Part shown: piece by piece, positions 13,345-21,376 of the stretch | How the letters are laid out: each line of letters begins with the position of its first letter | Position numbering within the stretch: the stretch's first letter is position 1 | From: Bacillota bacterium | GTDB lineage: Bacteria; Bacillota; Clostridia; Acetivibrionales; DTU013 | Reading direction: 5' to 3' | Assembly: GCA_023433505.1 (NCBI GenBank) | Contig: JAEZCO010000022.1 | Location: 1 to 25,655, forward strand | Length of the DNA stretch: 25,655 nucleotides | The notes under the pieces: model-generated | The model's input: the letters and a program-made list of their open reading frames with translations, nothing else | Told to the model about the DNA's origin: nothing | The model's database searches: none | Translations under genes and position numbers: made by a program

Positions 13345-14159
13345 TTTTTCTGTTCCTCCTTTGCCCTATTTTTTGCATCATATTTTGTCCAGACTCCAGA
13401 ATAAAGTATATTTTCAATCAGCTTTCCATCCTGTTTGACCGGCAATCGCCTGTATTTCTCCGTACAGTCGGCCATCAGCAGGTTCAGGATATTGCCGAAT
13501 TCTTCGGATGGTGTTGCTGTCATAGGGTTATAACGTTCTTTTTTAATATCATCCTTTAAATCAAGACAGGCATCCATAATATAGATGAACCTTCCCAGCG
13601 AATTCCCAAATGCCCTCAATGCCGCGCTATGCTCATCTTCATTCCGGACAAAAATTCCGCCGAGAAGTCTGCCGAAACAGTTGGCGGGAACGTCTGGATT
13701 GATGACTCCCGCCTTTTCCATGGCTGAAAGCTCGCCAAGGCATTCTTCTATCATCTTGCTTTGAGCCGGATATTGTCCGGCAATCCTCTTGTATCTCTGC
13801 TCAAACAGCTTTACTTCACACATTGCCGTTATATTTTTGCTGTCGTTCCAATCATCAAGGAAATTGTAATATGCCAGAGCAACATTCATATCTGCGGCAT
13901 ACTCTGTAAATTCGTTCTGCCAGTATTTGTGCTGTCTTATCGGATGAACGATGCACCGTCCTGTTTCAACTTTATCCTCTTTTTCATACAGTGCCGAAAG
14001 GATCAGTATAAGAAAAGTCATGTCATAGGTCAGCGTTATGCGGCTGATCATCCCATGGCGTTTTCCCAAAGCCATGCATAAACCGCAATAGCATGCGCGG
14101 TACCGCGACTCTTCTTCCGGTGTTAGCTTACCTAAATCGGCAACTACATAACCAAACAT
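13341..14159 (-). CDS. DUF5685 family protein
   Basis: A 272-residue mostly helical protein matching DUF5685. The N terminus MFGYVVADLGKLTPEEE leads into RYRACYCGLCMALGKRHG with a C-x-C-x-x-C cluster, a family feature. His-, Asp- and Tyr-rich helices follow (VALAYYNFLDDWND, IYIMDACLDLKDDIKKERYNP), an acidic pattern recalling helical isoprenoid-enzyme-like folds, though function is not known. The last codons contain the ribosome site of the J-protein gene. It sits between Hsp70 and J-protein genes in an overlapping operon, so a client, assembly factor or regulator of this chaperone pair is a reasonable inference. Confidence 0.85.
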   Translation of the reverse strand: MFGYVVADLGKLTPEEESRYRACYCGLCMALGKRHGMISRITLTYDMTFLILILSALYEKEDKVETGRCIVHPIRQHKYWQNEFTEYAADMNVALAYYNFLDDWNDSKNITAMCEVKLFEQRYKRIAGQYPAQSKMIEECLGELSAMEKAGVINPDVPANCFGRLLGGIFVRNEDEHSAALRAFGNSLGRFIYIMDACLDLKDDIKKERYNPMTATPSEEFGNILNLLMADCTEKYRRLPVKQDGKLIENILYSGVWTKYDAKNRAKEEQKK

Positions 14160-14201
14160 ATATCAGTCCACCATTTCTAAATTCCAGCCGTCGCCCTCAT
14201 T

Positions 14202-15914
14202 CTACTGTATTTTCGGCTGCATTGTTTCAATGATTGCGGAAAGCTCATTACCGGCCGCAACAATCTGTGCGTTATCCTTGCTCTTCAATACCTTTTTGGT
14301 ATGCTTGACAGCCTCGCCCAGCTGTGTGCGGTCGTCCTTGTCAAGCTTTTTCATCATGGCCTCCGCCTGATATATCAGCTGCTCCGCATTATTCCGCGCT
14401 GTTGCTTCTTCTCTGTTTACCGCATCTTCTGCCGCATACTGCCTGGCGTCGCGGATCGCCTGGTCAATCTCCCCCGGACTTAAGTTCGAGGAGGCTGTAA
14501 TTGTAATGTTTTGTTCCTTGCCTGTTCCAAGATCCTTTGCAGATACATTGACAATACCGTTGGCGTCTATACTGAAGGCAACCTCAATTTGCGGTACGCC
14601 TCTGGGAGCCCGCCGGATACCGTTCAGCTTGAATTTTCCCAGGGTTTTATTGTGTTTTGCCATTTCACGTTCGCCCTGCAACACATGGATTTCCACTGAG
14701 GACTGGAAGCTGGCGGCCGTTGTGAAAATCTGGCTCTTTCTTATGGGAATGGTGGTATTCCGGTCAATGATCCTTGTACAAACGCCGCCTAAAGTTTCAA
14801 TCCCCAGCGAAAGCGGTGTTATGTCCAGAAGCAGCAAATCCTTGACATCGCCTGTAAGTACTCCTCCCTGAAGTGCAGCGCCTAAAGCCACGCATTCATC
14901 GGGATTGATTCCTTTGAAGGGTTCCTTGCCCGTAAGCCTCCTGACAGCCTCCTGGACTGCCGGAATCCTGGTGGACCCACCTACCAGCAAAACCTTGCTC
15001 AAATCGGAATTACTCAAGCCTGCATCGCGCATTGCCTGTTGTACGGGACTGATGGTGGCGTTTACAAGATGTGCGGTAAGCTCATCAAATTTTGTCCTGG
15101 TCAGTGTGATTTCCATATGCAGCGGGCCTGAAGAATTTGTGGTTATGAACGGGAGATTGATCACGGTTGACGTCAAAGCGCTCAATTCAATTTTTGCTTT
15201 TTCTGCCGCTTCTTTCACCCGCTGTATGGCCATGGGGTCTTTGGCGAGGTCGTAACGGTGTTCCTTGCTGAATTCACGAATAAGGAAATCAACCACGCAG
15301 GCGTCAAAGTCGTCACCGCCAAGACGGTTGTTTCCCGCAGTTGCAAGGACTTCAATAACTCCGCTGTTTATATCAAGGACGGATACGTCAAAGGTCCCTC
15401 CGCCCAGATCATATACAAGCACCTTCTGGGAGGCTTCTTTATCTACGCCATAGGCCAGCGCCGCCGCAGTGGGCTCATTGATGATACGCTGTACGTTCAA
15501 GCCGGCAATTTTCCCCGCATCCTTTGTTGCCTGCCGCTGTGCATCCGTAAAATATGCAGGCACGGTAATTACCGCTTCATTGACGGTTTCGCCAAGATAG
15601 CTCTCTGCATCGGATTTGAGCTTTTGCAAAATCATCGCCGAAATCTCCTGGGGCGTATATTTTTTACCATCGATATTGACCCTGTAGTCACTGCCCATTT
15701 CACGCTTTATGGAGCTGATGGTGCGCTGGTGGTTTGTAACCGCCTGGCGTTTTGCAATCTGCCCTACCAGACGTTCACCCGTTTTTGAAAATGCCACCAC
15801 CGACGGGGTGGTGCGGTCGCCTTCCGCATTGGGGATTACCACTGCCTCACCATTTTCCATAACCGCAACACAGGAGTTTGTCGTGCCTAAATCAATGCCT
15901 ATCACTCTGTACAT
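14202..15914 (-). CDS. Hsp70-family chaperone (DnaK paralogue, short)
   Basis: A 570-residue Hsp70. The nucleotide-binding domain shows phosphate loop GIDLGTTNSC (residues 5-14), INEPTAAALAYG, DLGGGTFDVS and adenosine motif VGGSTRIPAV. The substrate domain follows (LLLDITPLSLGIETLGG, NTTIPIRKSQIF, VLQGEREMA). The lid is shorter than in housekeeping DnaK (about 610-640) and lacks its Gly-rich disordered tail, ending ETMQPKIQ. It has no grpE neighbour and no CIRCE-like inverted repeat upstream, unlike classical dnaK operons. The start ATG has AAGGAG 7 bases before it. It heads an operon with DUF5685 and the J protein, so it is probably a dedicated secondary chaperone. Confidence 0.93.
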   Translation of the reverse strand: MYRVIGIDLGTTNSCVAVMENGEAVVIPNAEGDRTTPSVVAFSKTGERLVGQIAKRQAVTNHQRTISSIKREMGSDYRVNIDGKKYTPQEISAMILQKLKSDAESYLGETVNEAVITVPAYFTDAQRQATKDAGKIAGLNVQRIINEPTAAALAYGVDKEASQKVLVYDLGGGTFDVSVLDINSGVIEVLATAGNNRLGGDDFDACVVDFLIREFSKEHRYDLAKDPMAIQRVKEAAEKAKIELSALTSTVINLPFITTNSSGPLHMEITLTRTKFDELTAHLVNATISPVQQAMRDAGLSNSDLSKVLLVGGSTRIPAVQEAVRRLTGKEPFKGINPDECVALGAALQGGVLTGDVKDLLLLDITPLSLGIETLGGVCTRIIDRNTTIPIRKSQIFTTAASFQSSVEIHVLQGEREMAKHNKTLGKFKLNGIRRAPRGVPQIEVAFSIDANGIVNVSAKDLGTGKEQNITITASSNLSPGEIDQAIRDARQYAAEDAVNREEATARNNAEQLIYQAEAMMKKLDKDDRTQLGEAVKHTKKVLKSKDNAQIVAAGNELSAIIETMQPKIQ

Positions 15915-16077
15915 ACACCGGCTCCTTTTTCTGTTCTACGTGATTCATTCTATTGAACCAATATTAACTGAATATAAACTTGGGCAAATTAAATTTGCGG
16001 TACTCCAAAAAAAAGTTTAAATACAGTTTACAATTGCCTGATAATATATTACAAATAGTAGTGAGGGAGGCATCCGA

Positions 16078-16752
16078 ATGTTTTGTATCATGGTTGTGGA
16101 AGATGATCCTAATATAAGAAAGCTTATGGAAGCCGTCTTGCTTCAGAATGGGTATGAAGTCATTCATGCCAGAGACGGCATAGATGCTCTTGATAAAATG
16201 GACAACCATCACGTGGACCTGGTTATCCTGGATATTATGATGCCTCGCATGGATGGCTATGAATTTACGAAAATGCTGCGAAGCTGCAACAATAACACAC
16301 CGATACTGATGGTGACGGCGAAAGAGTCGCCTGTTGATAAAAGGAAGGGTTTTATTGCAGGAACAGACGATTATATGGTGAAGCCCGTAGACGAAGAGGA
16401 AATGATTCTCAGGATTGCAGCGCTTCTCCGGCGTTCCCGGATCGCAAACGAACATCGGCTGGTAGTGGGAAGCACGGTACTGGATTATGATTCATTGACC
16501 GTTTCGCAGAACAATATGGTTCAGGAATTGCCAAACAAGGAATTCATGCTTTTATACAAGCTGTTGTCCTTTCCAAATAAAATTTTTACAAGGCGCAATC
16601 TGATGGATGAAATCTGGGATATGAACTCGGATACGGATGAACGCACTGTGGATGTCCATATAAACCGTTTACGCGACAGGTTCAGGGGAAGTCCGGATTT
16701 TGAAATAGCAACGGTCAGAGGACTGGGCTACAAGGCGGTGATCAAAGCTTGA
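16078..16752 (+). CDS. OmpR-family response regulator
   Basis: A 224-residue two-domain regulator. The receiver (1-115) has acidic residues Glu8, Asp9, Asp10, phospho-acceptor Asp52 in LVILDIMMPRMDG, Thr80 and Lys102 in VKP. The C-terminal winged helix (about 128-222) has the OmpR pattern LPNKEFMLLYKLLSFPNKIF, DERTVDVHINRLRDRF and the wing ATVRGLGYKA. The start has GAGGGAGG before it. The gene is divergent from the Hsp70 operon; the 163-bp gap between may contain promoters for both. It overlaps the kinase gene by four bases and forms a two-component system with it. Targets are not visible. Confidence 0.95.
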   Translation: MFCIMVVEDDPNIRKLMEAVLLQNGYEVIHARDGIDALDKMDNHHVDLVILDIMMPRMDGYEFTKMLRSCNNNTPILMVTAKESPVDKRKGFIAGTDDYMVKPVDEEEMILRIAALLRRSRIANEHRLVVGSTVLDYDSLTVSQNNMVQELPNKEFMLLYKLLSFPNKIFTRRNLMDEIWDMNSDTDERTVDVHINRLRDRFRGSPDFEIATVRGLGYKAVIKA

Positions 16753-17834
16753 ACAGGACAGGGATAACCAAAGTAACTGCGGGCAATGTAAGTATCAACA
16801 GAGTAAGAACCTTGAATGTGCAAATGACATTTTTTGTGTTCTATATTATGCTATTTGCAGGATTATTAACCGGAGGGTGTTTTGCATTTTTGTATTTCAT
16901 TGGAATATTCCCGTTCCCTCTTCTCACACCCATATTCTCTCCCTTCATTGCACTGATTGTCAGCAGTATTGTCGGCACTTCCCTTACCGCTATTGCCTGT
17001 GAGAAATTTTTAAATCCGCTGAATCAGCTGATCAAGGCAACAAAAGTAGTATCTACGGGAGATTTCAGTATCCGTGTGAAAGAAACCAACGGTAATTCGG
17101 AAATAGGCGTCCTTCTCAGGAATTTCAATCATATGACGGAAGAACTGGGAAGCATAGAGCTCTTCCGCAATGATTTTATAAATAACTTTTCCCATGAATT
17201 CAAGACGCCCCTGGTATCCATCCGCGGATTTGCCAAACAGCTGCAGAATGACGACCTGCCGGCGGAAAAACGCAGGGAATATACCGAGATTATTATCAGC
17301 GAGACCGAACGGCTGAGCAACATGTCCGCAAATATACTGCTGCTTACAAAGCTTGAAAATCAGCAATTTGTCACCGATTATGCGGAATATGACCTCGATG
17401 AACAAATCCGCAGCTGCATTATACTTCTCGAAAAGCAATGGACCAAGAAAAACCTGGAAATGAATCTGGAACTGAGTCCCGTGAAAATTTTCAATAACGC
17501 GGAAATGCTCTTCCATCTCTGGATTAATCTCATTGACAATGCAATAAAATATACAAACGAGAATGGCCATATTTCAATCCTGTGTTGTGAAACAAACGGT
17601 GAAATCAGCTTCAAGATAAGCGATGACGGAAATGGCATGGACGAATACACGCTGAAGCATATTTTTGATAAATTCTTTCAAGGGGACAGGTCACATAAAA
17701 CTCAAGGCAACGGCCTGGGCATGTCAATAGTCAAGCGTATTATGGAGCTTTGCAAAGGGAAAATAACAGTGGAAAGCAAAATAAACCAAGGCACATCCTT
17801 TATTGTAAAGCTGCCAAAAATGCAGAAAAAATAA
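16749..17834 (+). CDS. Membrane sensor histidine kinase
   Basis: A 361-residue kinase with a TTG start that overlaps the regulator stop (TTGA), with AAGGCGGTG 9 bases before it. Two membrane helices (about 26-52 and 60-84) enclose almost no extracytoplasmic loop, so it probably senses a membrane or intramembrane signal rather than a soluble ligand. HAMP spans about 85-138. HisKA has phospho-acceptor His149 (NNFSHEFKTPL). The ATPase part has the N box with Asn260/Asn264 (LWINLIDNAIKYT), G1 DDGNGMD (292-298), F box IFDKFFQGDRS and G2 GNGLGMS (320-326). All catalytic motifs are intact. The short-loop type includes many cell-envelope and antibiotic-peptide sensors; the stimulus here is unknown. 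Confidence 0.95.
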   Translation: MNRTGITKVTAGNVSINRVRTLNVQMTFFVFYIMLFAGLLTGGCFAFLYFIGIFPFPLLTPIFSPFIALIVSSIVGTSLTAIACEKFLNPLNQLIKATKVVSTGDFSIRVKETNGNSEIGVLLRNFNHMTEELGSIELFRNDFINNFSHEFKTPLVSIRGFAKQLQNDDLPAEKRREYTEIIISETERLSNMSANILLLTKLENQQFVTDYAEYDLDEQIRSCIILLEKQWTKKNLEMNLELSPVKIFNNAEMLFHLWINLIDNAIKYTNENGHISILCCETNGEISFKISDDGNGMDEYTLKHIFDKFFQGDRSHKTQGNGLGMSIVKRIMELCKGKITVESKINQGTSFIVKLPKMQKK

Positions 17835-17835
17835 G

Positions 17836-17878
17836 CAAGATAATGCTTGTCAAGCACTGGCATCCTGGCGTTATCTTG
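17836..17878. repeat. Inverted repeat after the histidine kinase gene
   Basis: CAAGATAA (17836-17843) pairs with TTATCTTG (17871-17878); inside are partial pairings GCTTG/CAAGC and TGGC/GCCA. It has no T-run, so termination is uncertain. Confidence 0.35.
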
Positions 17879-17904
17879 AGCTTTCAAGGGTATTGCAATA
17901 ACAA

Positions 17905-17918
17905 TTGGCAAGTGCTAA
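17905..17918. promoter_or_regulatory. Iron-box-like operator before the third DtxR-type gene
   Basis: TTGGCAAGTGCTAA matches the feo intergenic box read on the other strand, TTAGCAAGTGCTAA, at 13 of 14 positions. It lies 48 bp before the regulator start, so autoregulation or shared control with feo is likely. Confidence 0.55.
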
Positions 17919-17965
17919 TATATTCAGTAATGTTTTATATCCAGTACAATGAGGAAGGTGAAGGA

Positions 17966-18343
17966 ATGAAACTGCAGGAATCCGGCGAGAACTACCTGGA
18001 AATGATTTTAATCCTTACAAATAAGACAGGCTATGTAAGGTCAGTGGATATTGCCCATGCATTGTCCTTTTCAAAGCCCAGTGTATCCCGGGCTATGTCC
18101 ATATTGAAAAAGGCAGGTCACATCACAATCGACCCGGAAGGCAGAATCGAACTGTCGGAAACCGGATATAAAATAGCCGAGCAGGTTTATAACCGTCACC
18201 GTATACTGACCGACTGGCTCACCGCGCTTGGCGTCAGTGAAGAAACTGCGTCGGCGGATGCCTGCCGCCTTGAGCATGTTATCAGCCAAGAAACCTTTGA
18301 CAGAATCATGGAGCATATTAATCAAAATGGAAAAACAACTTGA
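17966..18343 (+). CDS. DtxR-family iron-dependent regulator (short form 3)
   Basis: A 125-residue winged-helix protein: SGENYLEMILILTN, VRSVDIAHALSFSKPSVSRAMSILKKAGHI, wing, then the metal helix. His78 and Cys100, Glu103, His104 in DACRLEHVIS reproduce the Cys-Glu-His pattern of the iron-sensing DtxR/IdeR primary site rather than the Glu-Glu-His of MntR. It ends after this helix, without an SH3-like domain. A longer upstream frame exists, but ATG 17966 with GAAGG before it and an operator further upstream is the better start. The TTAGCA-like box before it and the same box at feo suggest that this may be the regulator acting on the feo operon. Confidence 0.88.
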   Translation: MKLQESGENYLEMILILTNKTGYVRSVDIAHALSFSKPSVSRAMSILKKAGHITIDPEGRIELSETGYKIAEQVYNRHRILTDWLTALGVSEETASADACRLEHVISQETFDRIMEHINQNGKTT

Positions 18344-18418
18344 CATCCCGCTAGTGAAAATACTTTACTCTTTGATTCAAATACCCGGAGGATAAGACAA
18401 AGCGGGAAGACTGCGGGA

Positions 18419-19234
18419 TCAGAGCTTCAAGTGCACCATAAACTGCATTTTCATGGCATCAGATAAAAATGCGATCATTTTTGTTTTAAGATTTAGCTTA
18501 CTTTTTATATTTCTGAAAAATACCGACTCTTCTATGACCTCTATTCTTTTGTCCCATGCTTTTAGTTCTCCGGCACTCTTGAGCCCCCATTTCAAGAATG
18601 AATTCTCATTGAGCCCGCTGCTTTTTATTACGGTTTTATTGGCCGTTTTCAAGCCGGCCGGCGAGGTTGCATCAAATATTACTTCACTGTTGGGAAACAA
18701 ATCCGATGCCTTTTGAAGAAATCCTTTGATTTGATGGGCTTCAAAATAATAAAATACTCCGGCGGCTATGAACAGTATATTTTCCGGTACCTCCAGCCGC
18801 TCTATCCATCCGTTGTCCAGAAAGGACCCGGTAATATTTTTTCTTCGGCTGTTTTCCTTTATGAAATTCCTTCTTAATTCCATAACATCGGGCAAATCCA
18901 GGTCATACCATAAAAGCTTGCCATTATCCACCCTGTCAAAGGTAGTGTCGAAGCCGCAGCCAATATTAACAATCGTTGCCCTGGGATGCTTCTCCAAAAA
19001 TTTTAATATACACCGGTCCACAAGCAGGCTTCGTACAACCCAGCCCATCTGGCTGATCGCACTTATTCCGCTTTCTATTGCGGAAAAATCATAATCAATG
19101 TTGCCAATAATTTCAACCGCAGTTTTATCAACCAGCAGCGGTTCTTTTCTTTGGGTCTCAACCGCACGCCCCCATAAGGGCAGGAGAAGTGTTTTTTGTA
19201 CATTTCCAAGCTCTACGGAAATCTTATCCGGCAT
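18419..19234 (-). CDS. Leucine-carboxyl-methyltransferase-like SAM methyltransferase
   Basis: A 271-residue class I SAM-dependent methyltransferase of the LCM / polyketide O-methyltransferase group. Diagnostic points are the SAM-binding strand TIVNIGCGFDTTFDRV (about 90-105), the acidic strand LLWYDLDLPDVMELRR (about 112-127), the motif LFIAAGVFYYFE (about 155-166) and the N-terminal MGWVVRSLLVDRCI typical of the family. The start has GGAGGAATTACT before ATG. Members methylate carboxyl or hydroxyl groups of varied acceptors; the acceptor here is unknown. It is convergent with the DtxR-type gene and follows a TetR gene on the same strand by 154 bp, so that regulator may control it. Confidence 0.88.
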   Translation of the reverse strand: MPDKISVELGNVQKTLLLPLWGRAVETQRKEPLLVDKTAVEIIGNIDYDFSAIESGISAISQMGWVVRSLLVDRCILKFLEKHPRATIVNIGCGFDTTFDRVDNGKLLWYDLDLPDVMELRRNFIKENSRRKNITGSFLDNGWIERLEVPENILFIAAGVFYYFEAHQIKGFLQKASDLFPNSEVIFDATSPAGLKTANKTVIKSSGLNENSFLKWGLKSAGELKAWDKRIEVIEESVFFRNIKSKLNLKTKMIAFLSDAMKMQFMVHLKL

Positions 19235-19388
19235 AGTAATTCCTCCATTCTGATAATGAAATATGATCCCTTACATTGCCATTCAATGGCTTTTTAAATT
19301 ATTCTCTTTAACACTCAGTTCATGAAACGCTGCCACTATCATCTCAGGGTTAATTCTTTTTTCTGTTACCCCTGCTGAACTGCCTAAA

Positions 19389-19982
19389 TCACTGAAATAC
19401 GCCTTTCCAGCCGTTATAAATGAATTTTATAAATTCCTGCTGCACGCCCGGTATTTCTTCCGGCTTGCCATAAAGTATCATCTGCTCAATCGAGCTTAGA
19501 TAGAAGCTGCAAATACTTCGTATAAAAAGCTTTGAAATTTCCTTATGGGCTCTGATTGATTTCGTCCAGGTATGCATGTTTTCGGTGAATGCCTCAAGAA
19601 TTTCATATTTGAAGCCTTCCAGTGAGGAGCCCTGAGCTTTGAAAAGCAGCAGCCTGACGTCGGTATAATTCTCCTCCACAAACCGGCTTACGACCTTGAT
19701 CACATGCATTTGGGATTCAACGGTATATTCCTCCACCCCTTTGGGGACATTAAACTGCTTCGCCGTTTCCAGGCCCTTTCGTATCTTTTCTACCGCAGAC
19801 CCTACGACCGAACAAAAAAGATGGTCTTTATCGGTGAAATAGTTGTACAGATTGCTTTTTGCAGTCTTTGCCTTTGCCGTTATTGTCCTTATTGAAGCTT
19901 TTTCAAAGCCCTTTTCAAGGAATTCCGCCCTTGCCGTATCCACAATTCTCTGTCGTATTTCATCTTTTGCGAATTGTACCAT
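19389..19982 (-). CDS. TetR/AcrR-family transcriptional regulator
   Basis: A 197-residue protein with the TetR helix-turn-helix at about 8-55 (RIVDTARAEFLEKGFEKASI, RTITAKAKTAKSNLYNYF, TDKDHLFCSVV). The C-terminal helical part probably binds a small ligand. Start ATG with CAGGAG 7-8 bases upstream. A strong promoter and a 16-bp perfect palindrome lie directly before it, so it is likely autorepressed. The methyltransferase downstream is a candidate co-regulated gene. Confidence 0.9.
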   Translation of the reverse strand: MVQFAKDEIRQRIVDTARAEFLEKGFEKASIRTITAKAKTAKSNLYNYFTDKDHLFCSVVGSAVEKIRKGLETAKQFNVPKGVEEYTVESQMHVIKVVSRFVEENYTDVRLLLFKAQGSSLEGFKYEILEAFTENMHTWTKSIRAHKEISKLFIRSICSFYLSSIEQMILYGKPEEIPGVQQEFIKFIYNGWKGVFQ

Positions 19983-20012
19983 GCCTTACTCCTGTTTTGC
20001 ATTTATGTACAG

Positions 20013-20028
20013 TGTACTTATAAGTACA
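20013..20028. promoter_or_regulatory. Operator of the second TetR gene
   Basis: TGTACTTATAAGTACA, a perfect 16-bp palindrome, with further TGTAC/GTAC half sites on both sides (20006-20034). It lies 11 bp downstream of the -10 box, over the expected transcription start. Confidence 0.7.
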
Positions 20029-20038
20029 TCGTACTTTT

Positions 20039-20068
20039 ATTATAATTGATCCCCCCAAGATATGTCAA
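20039..20068 (-). promoter_or_regulatory. Promoter of the second TetR gene
   Basis: Consensus -35 TTGACA (20063-20068) and -10 TATAAT (20039-20044) on the minus strand with an 18-bp spacer, followed by the TGTAC palindrome. Confidence 0.8.
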
Positions 20069-20141
20069 TACTTGACTAAAATTTATTTGTCTTATTCAAA
20101 GAAGCTTCAATTGTTTCCGGTTTTGATAGGTAACAATCCGC

Positions 20142-20918
20142 TTATCCGGTCATCTTCCTTGCATTTTGTACAAACTCCAGAACTTCTTTTATCTCAGAAA
20201 CTTTCTCCCCGGATTCCGGTTTTGCCCTTTCCAGCATTATTAAAGGCACCCCGGATTTTTTTGCGGCATTGATTTTGTCAAGGTTTCCTTCCGTATTCCC
20301 ATTGTCTTTGATCACCATTACCTCCGCATTGCAATGCTTGAGAATCTGCATGTACAGTGATTCGTTAAACGGTCCCTTCATGGCAATAATGTGCCCCGCA
20401 TTGAGTCCGAAGCTTTCACATTTTGCAATTACCGAGCTTTCCGGAAAAACCCAGGCATAGAACCTATTTCTGAAATCGGGGACAACGGAAAAAGCATTGA
20501 TTTTTCCAATCCCGGCGGCTAAAAGAACATTTCCACGGAAAGCTTCCAGCTTTTTGATGGCTTCATCCGTATCCTTTACAGGGATGGCATCGTCATTGGC
20601 ATTGAAAAGATCCGTACACTCAAACCGAAGGTAGGGTATTTTCTTAATTTTACTTGCACTTAAAGCATTTACCGATATGTCTTTTGATGCCGGCAGCGAG
20701 GCATCCACGATGCATACGGCCTTAGTCTCCTCAATAAATCTCAGCATTGTATTCAATGTAAGCCTGCCTGTAAGAACTGCCGATCCGTCATATTGCTTTA
20801 GCCAATTTTTTCCCAGCCTTGATGTAACGGCAACAGCAAGGCTTATATTGTTCTTTGACATTTCGTCCACAATCAGCCGGGCTTCTTTAATCCCGGCGAT
20901 AATCAGTACATTTGACAC
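20142..20918 (-). CDS. cobK: Precorrin-6A/cobalt-precorrin-6A reductase (CobK/CbiJ)
   Basis: A 258-residue protein that would reduce (cobalt-)precorrin-6A with NADPH in corrin ring synthesis. Features are MSNVLIIAGIKEARLIVDEM at the start (Rossmann-like), GSAVLTGRLTLNTML, CIVDASLPASKDISVNA, KIPYLRFECT, KCESFGLNAGHIIAMKGPFN and EVMVIKDNGNTEGNLDKINA, in family order. The start is GTG with AAAGGAAG 8-9 bases upstream. It is downstream of cobalamin riboswitch 4 and its terminator, which independently supports a role in cobalamin synthesis. It stands apart from other cob/cbi genes, none of which appear in this window. Confidence 0.9.
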   Translation of the reverse strand: MSNVLIIAGIKEARLIVDEMSKNNISLAVAVTSRLGKNWLKQYDGSAVLTGRLTLNTMLRFIEETKAVCIVDASLPASKDISVNALSASKIKKIPYLRFECTDLFNANDDAIPVKDTDEAIKKLEAFRGNVLLAAGIGKINAFSVVPDFRNRFYAWVFPESSVIAKCESFGLNAGHIIAMKGPFNESLYMQILKHCNAEVMVIKDNGNTEGNLDKINAAKKSGVPLIMLERAKPESGEKVSEIKEVLEFVQNARKMTG

Positions 20919-21014
20919 CTGGTCTTCCTTTCTTCGGCTTTTCCCAATTCCAGATCACGGAGGGGTCAAGGCCAACCTGTTTTCTTATCGATTGCCACAG
21001 TAAAATTGCCCAAT

Positions 21015-21055
21015 AAAAAATACCTCTTACACTAAAAGGCTAAGAGGTATTTTTA
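21015..21055 (-). terminator. Intrinsic terminator of riboswitch 4
   Basis: Stem AATACCTCTTA with TAAGAGGTATT around an 11-base loop, followed on the minus strand by a T-run (A-run 21015-21020). It lies 45 bases after the 3' hairpin of the aptamer and about 100 bp before cobK. Confidence 0.85.
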
Positions 21056-21098
21056 TAAGTGACATGTGAAATTCACTATAAATTCCAATCGATCACCT

Positions 21099-21301
21099 CT
21101 CTATCGCTCGTAGAGTATATTGGTGCAAAAAACAGGCAGGTCTTCTGGCTCAAGTATCATTACTCCCCCTGCCTTCCCGGTTTCCCAGTGGCATTCCTGA
21201 AGGAGCTCCTCTTTTACAGCGGCGGGACCGCGTGGGACTTTAACCCACTTCCCTTTTCACCAGTCATATCCGAATTTTAGATTTTAACTGGCACCTGTTT
21301 T
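21099..21301 (-). promoter_or_regulatory. Cobalamin riboswitch 4, controlling cobK
   Basis: Minus strand: AACAGGTGCC start, GGTGAAAAGGGAAGTGGG, GCGGTCCCGCCGCTGTAA box, GCCACTGGGAAACCGGGAAG, CCTGCCTGTT end, then hairpin CTCTA/TAGAG (21099-21115) with loop CGAGCGA. The terminator at 21015-21055 makes this a transcriptional off-switch for cobK. No copy of the structured 93-bp element is found in this leader. Confidence 0.93.
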
Positions 21302-21321
21302 CATATTCGGTTTTCATGCTC

Positions 21322-21350
21322 ACTATAACGTAAAACTAATTTTTTGTCAC
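21322..21350 (-). promoter_or_regulatory. Promoter of riboswitch 4
   Basis: -35 GTGACA (21345-21350), 17-bp spacer, -10 TATAGT (21322-21327) on the minus strand, 27 bp after the end of the foldase gene. Same design as at riboswitches 1 and 3. Confidence 0.7.
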
Positions 21351-21376
21351 GTAAAATATTTGTTTTTTTATTGCAT

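Noticed and set aside
15258..15788. Plus-strand open frame of 176 codons
   Set aside because: Antisense to the Hsp70 gene, without ribosome site or recognisable domain.
15915..16077. CIRCE or heat-shock operator upstream of the Hsp70 operon
   Set aside because: No TTAGCACTC-N9-GAGTGCTAA-like inverted repeat is present in the gap.
19268..19300. Plus-strand terminator GCCAT/ATGGC followed by TTTTT
   Set aside because: The stem is only 5 bp with a 3-base loop, and no plus-strand gene ends nearby.
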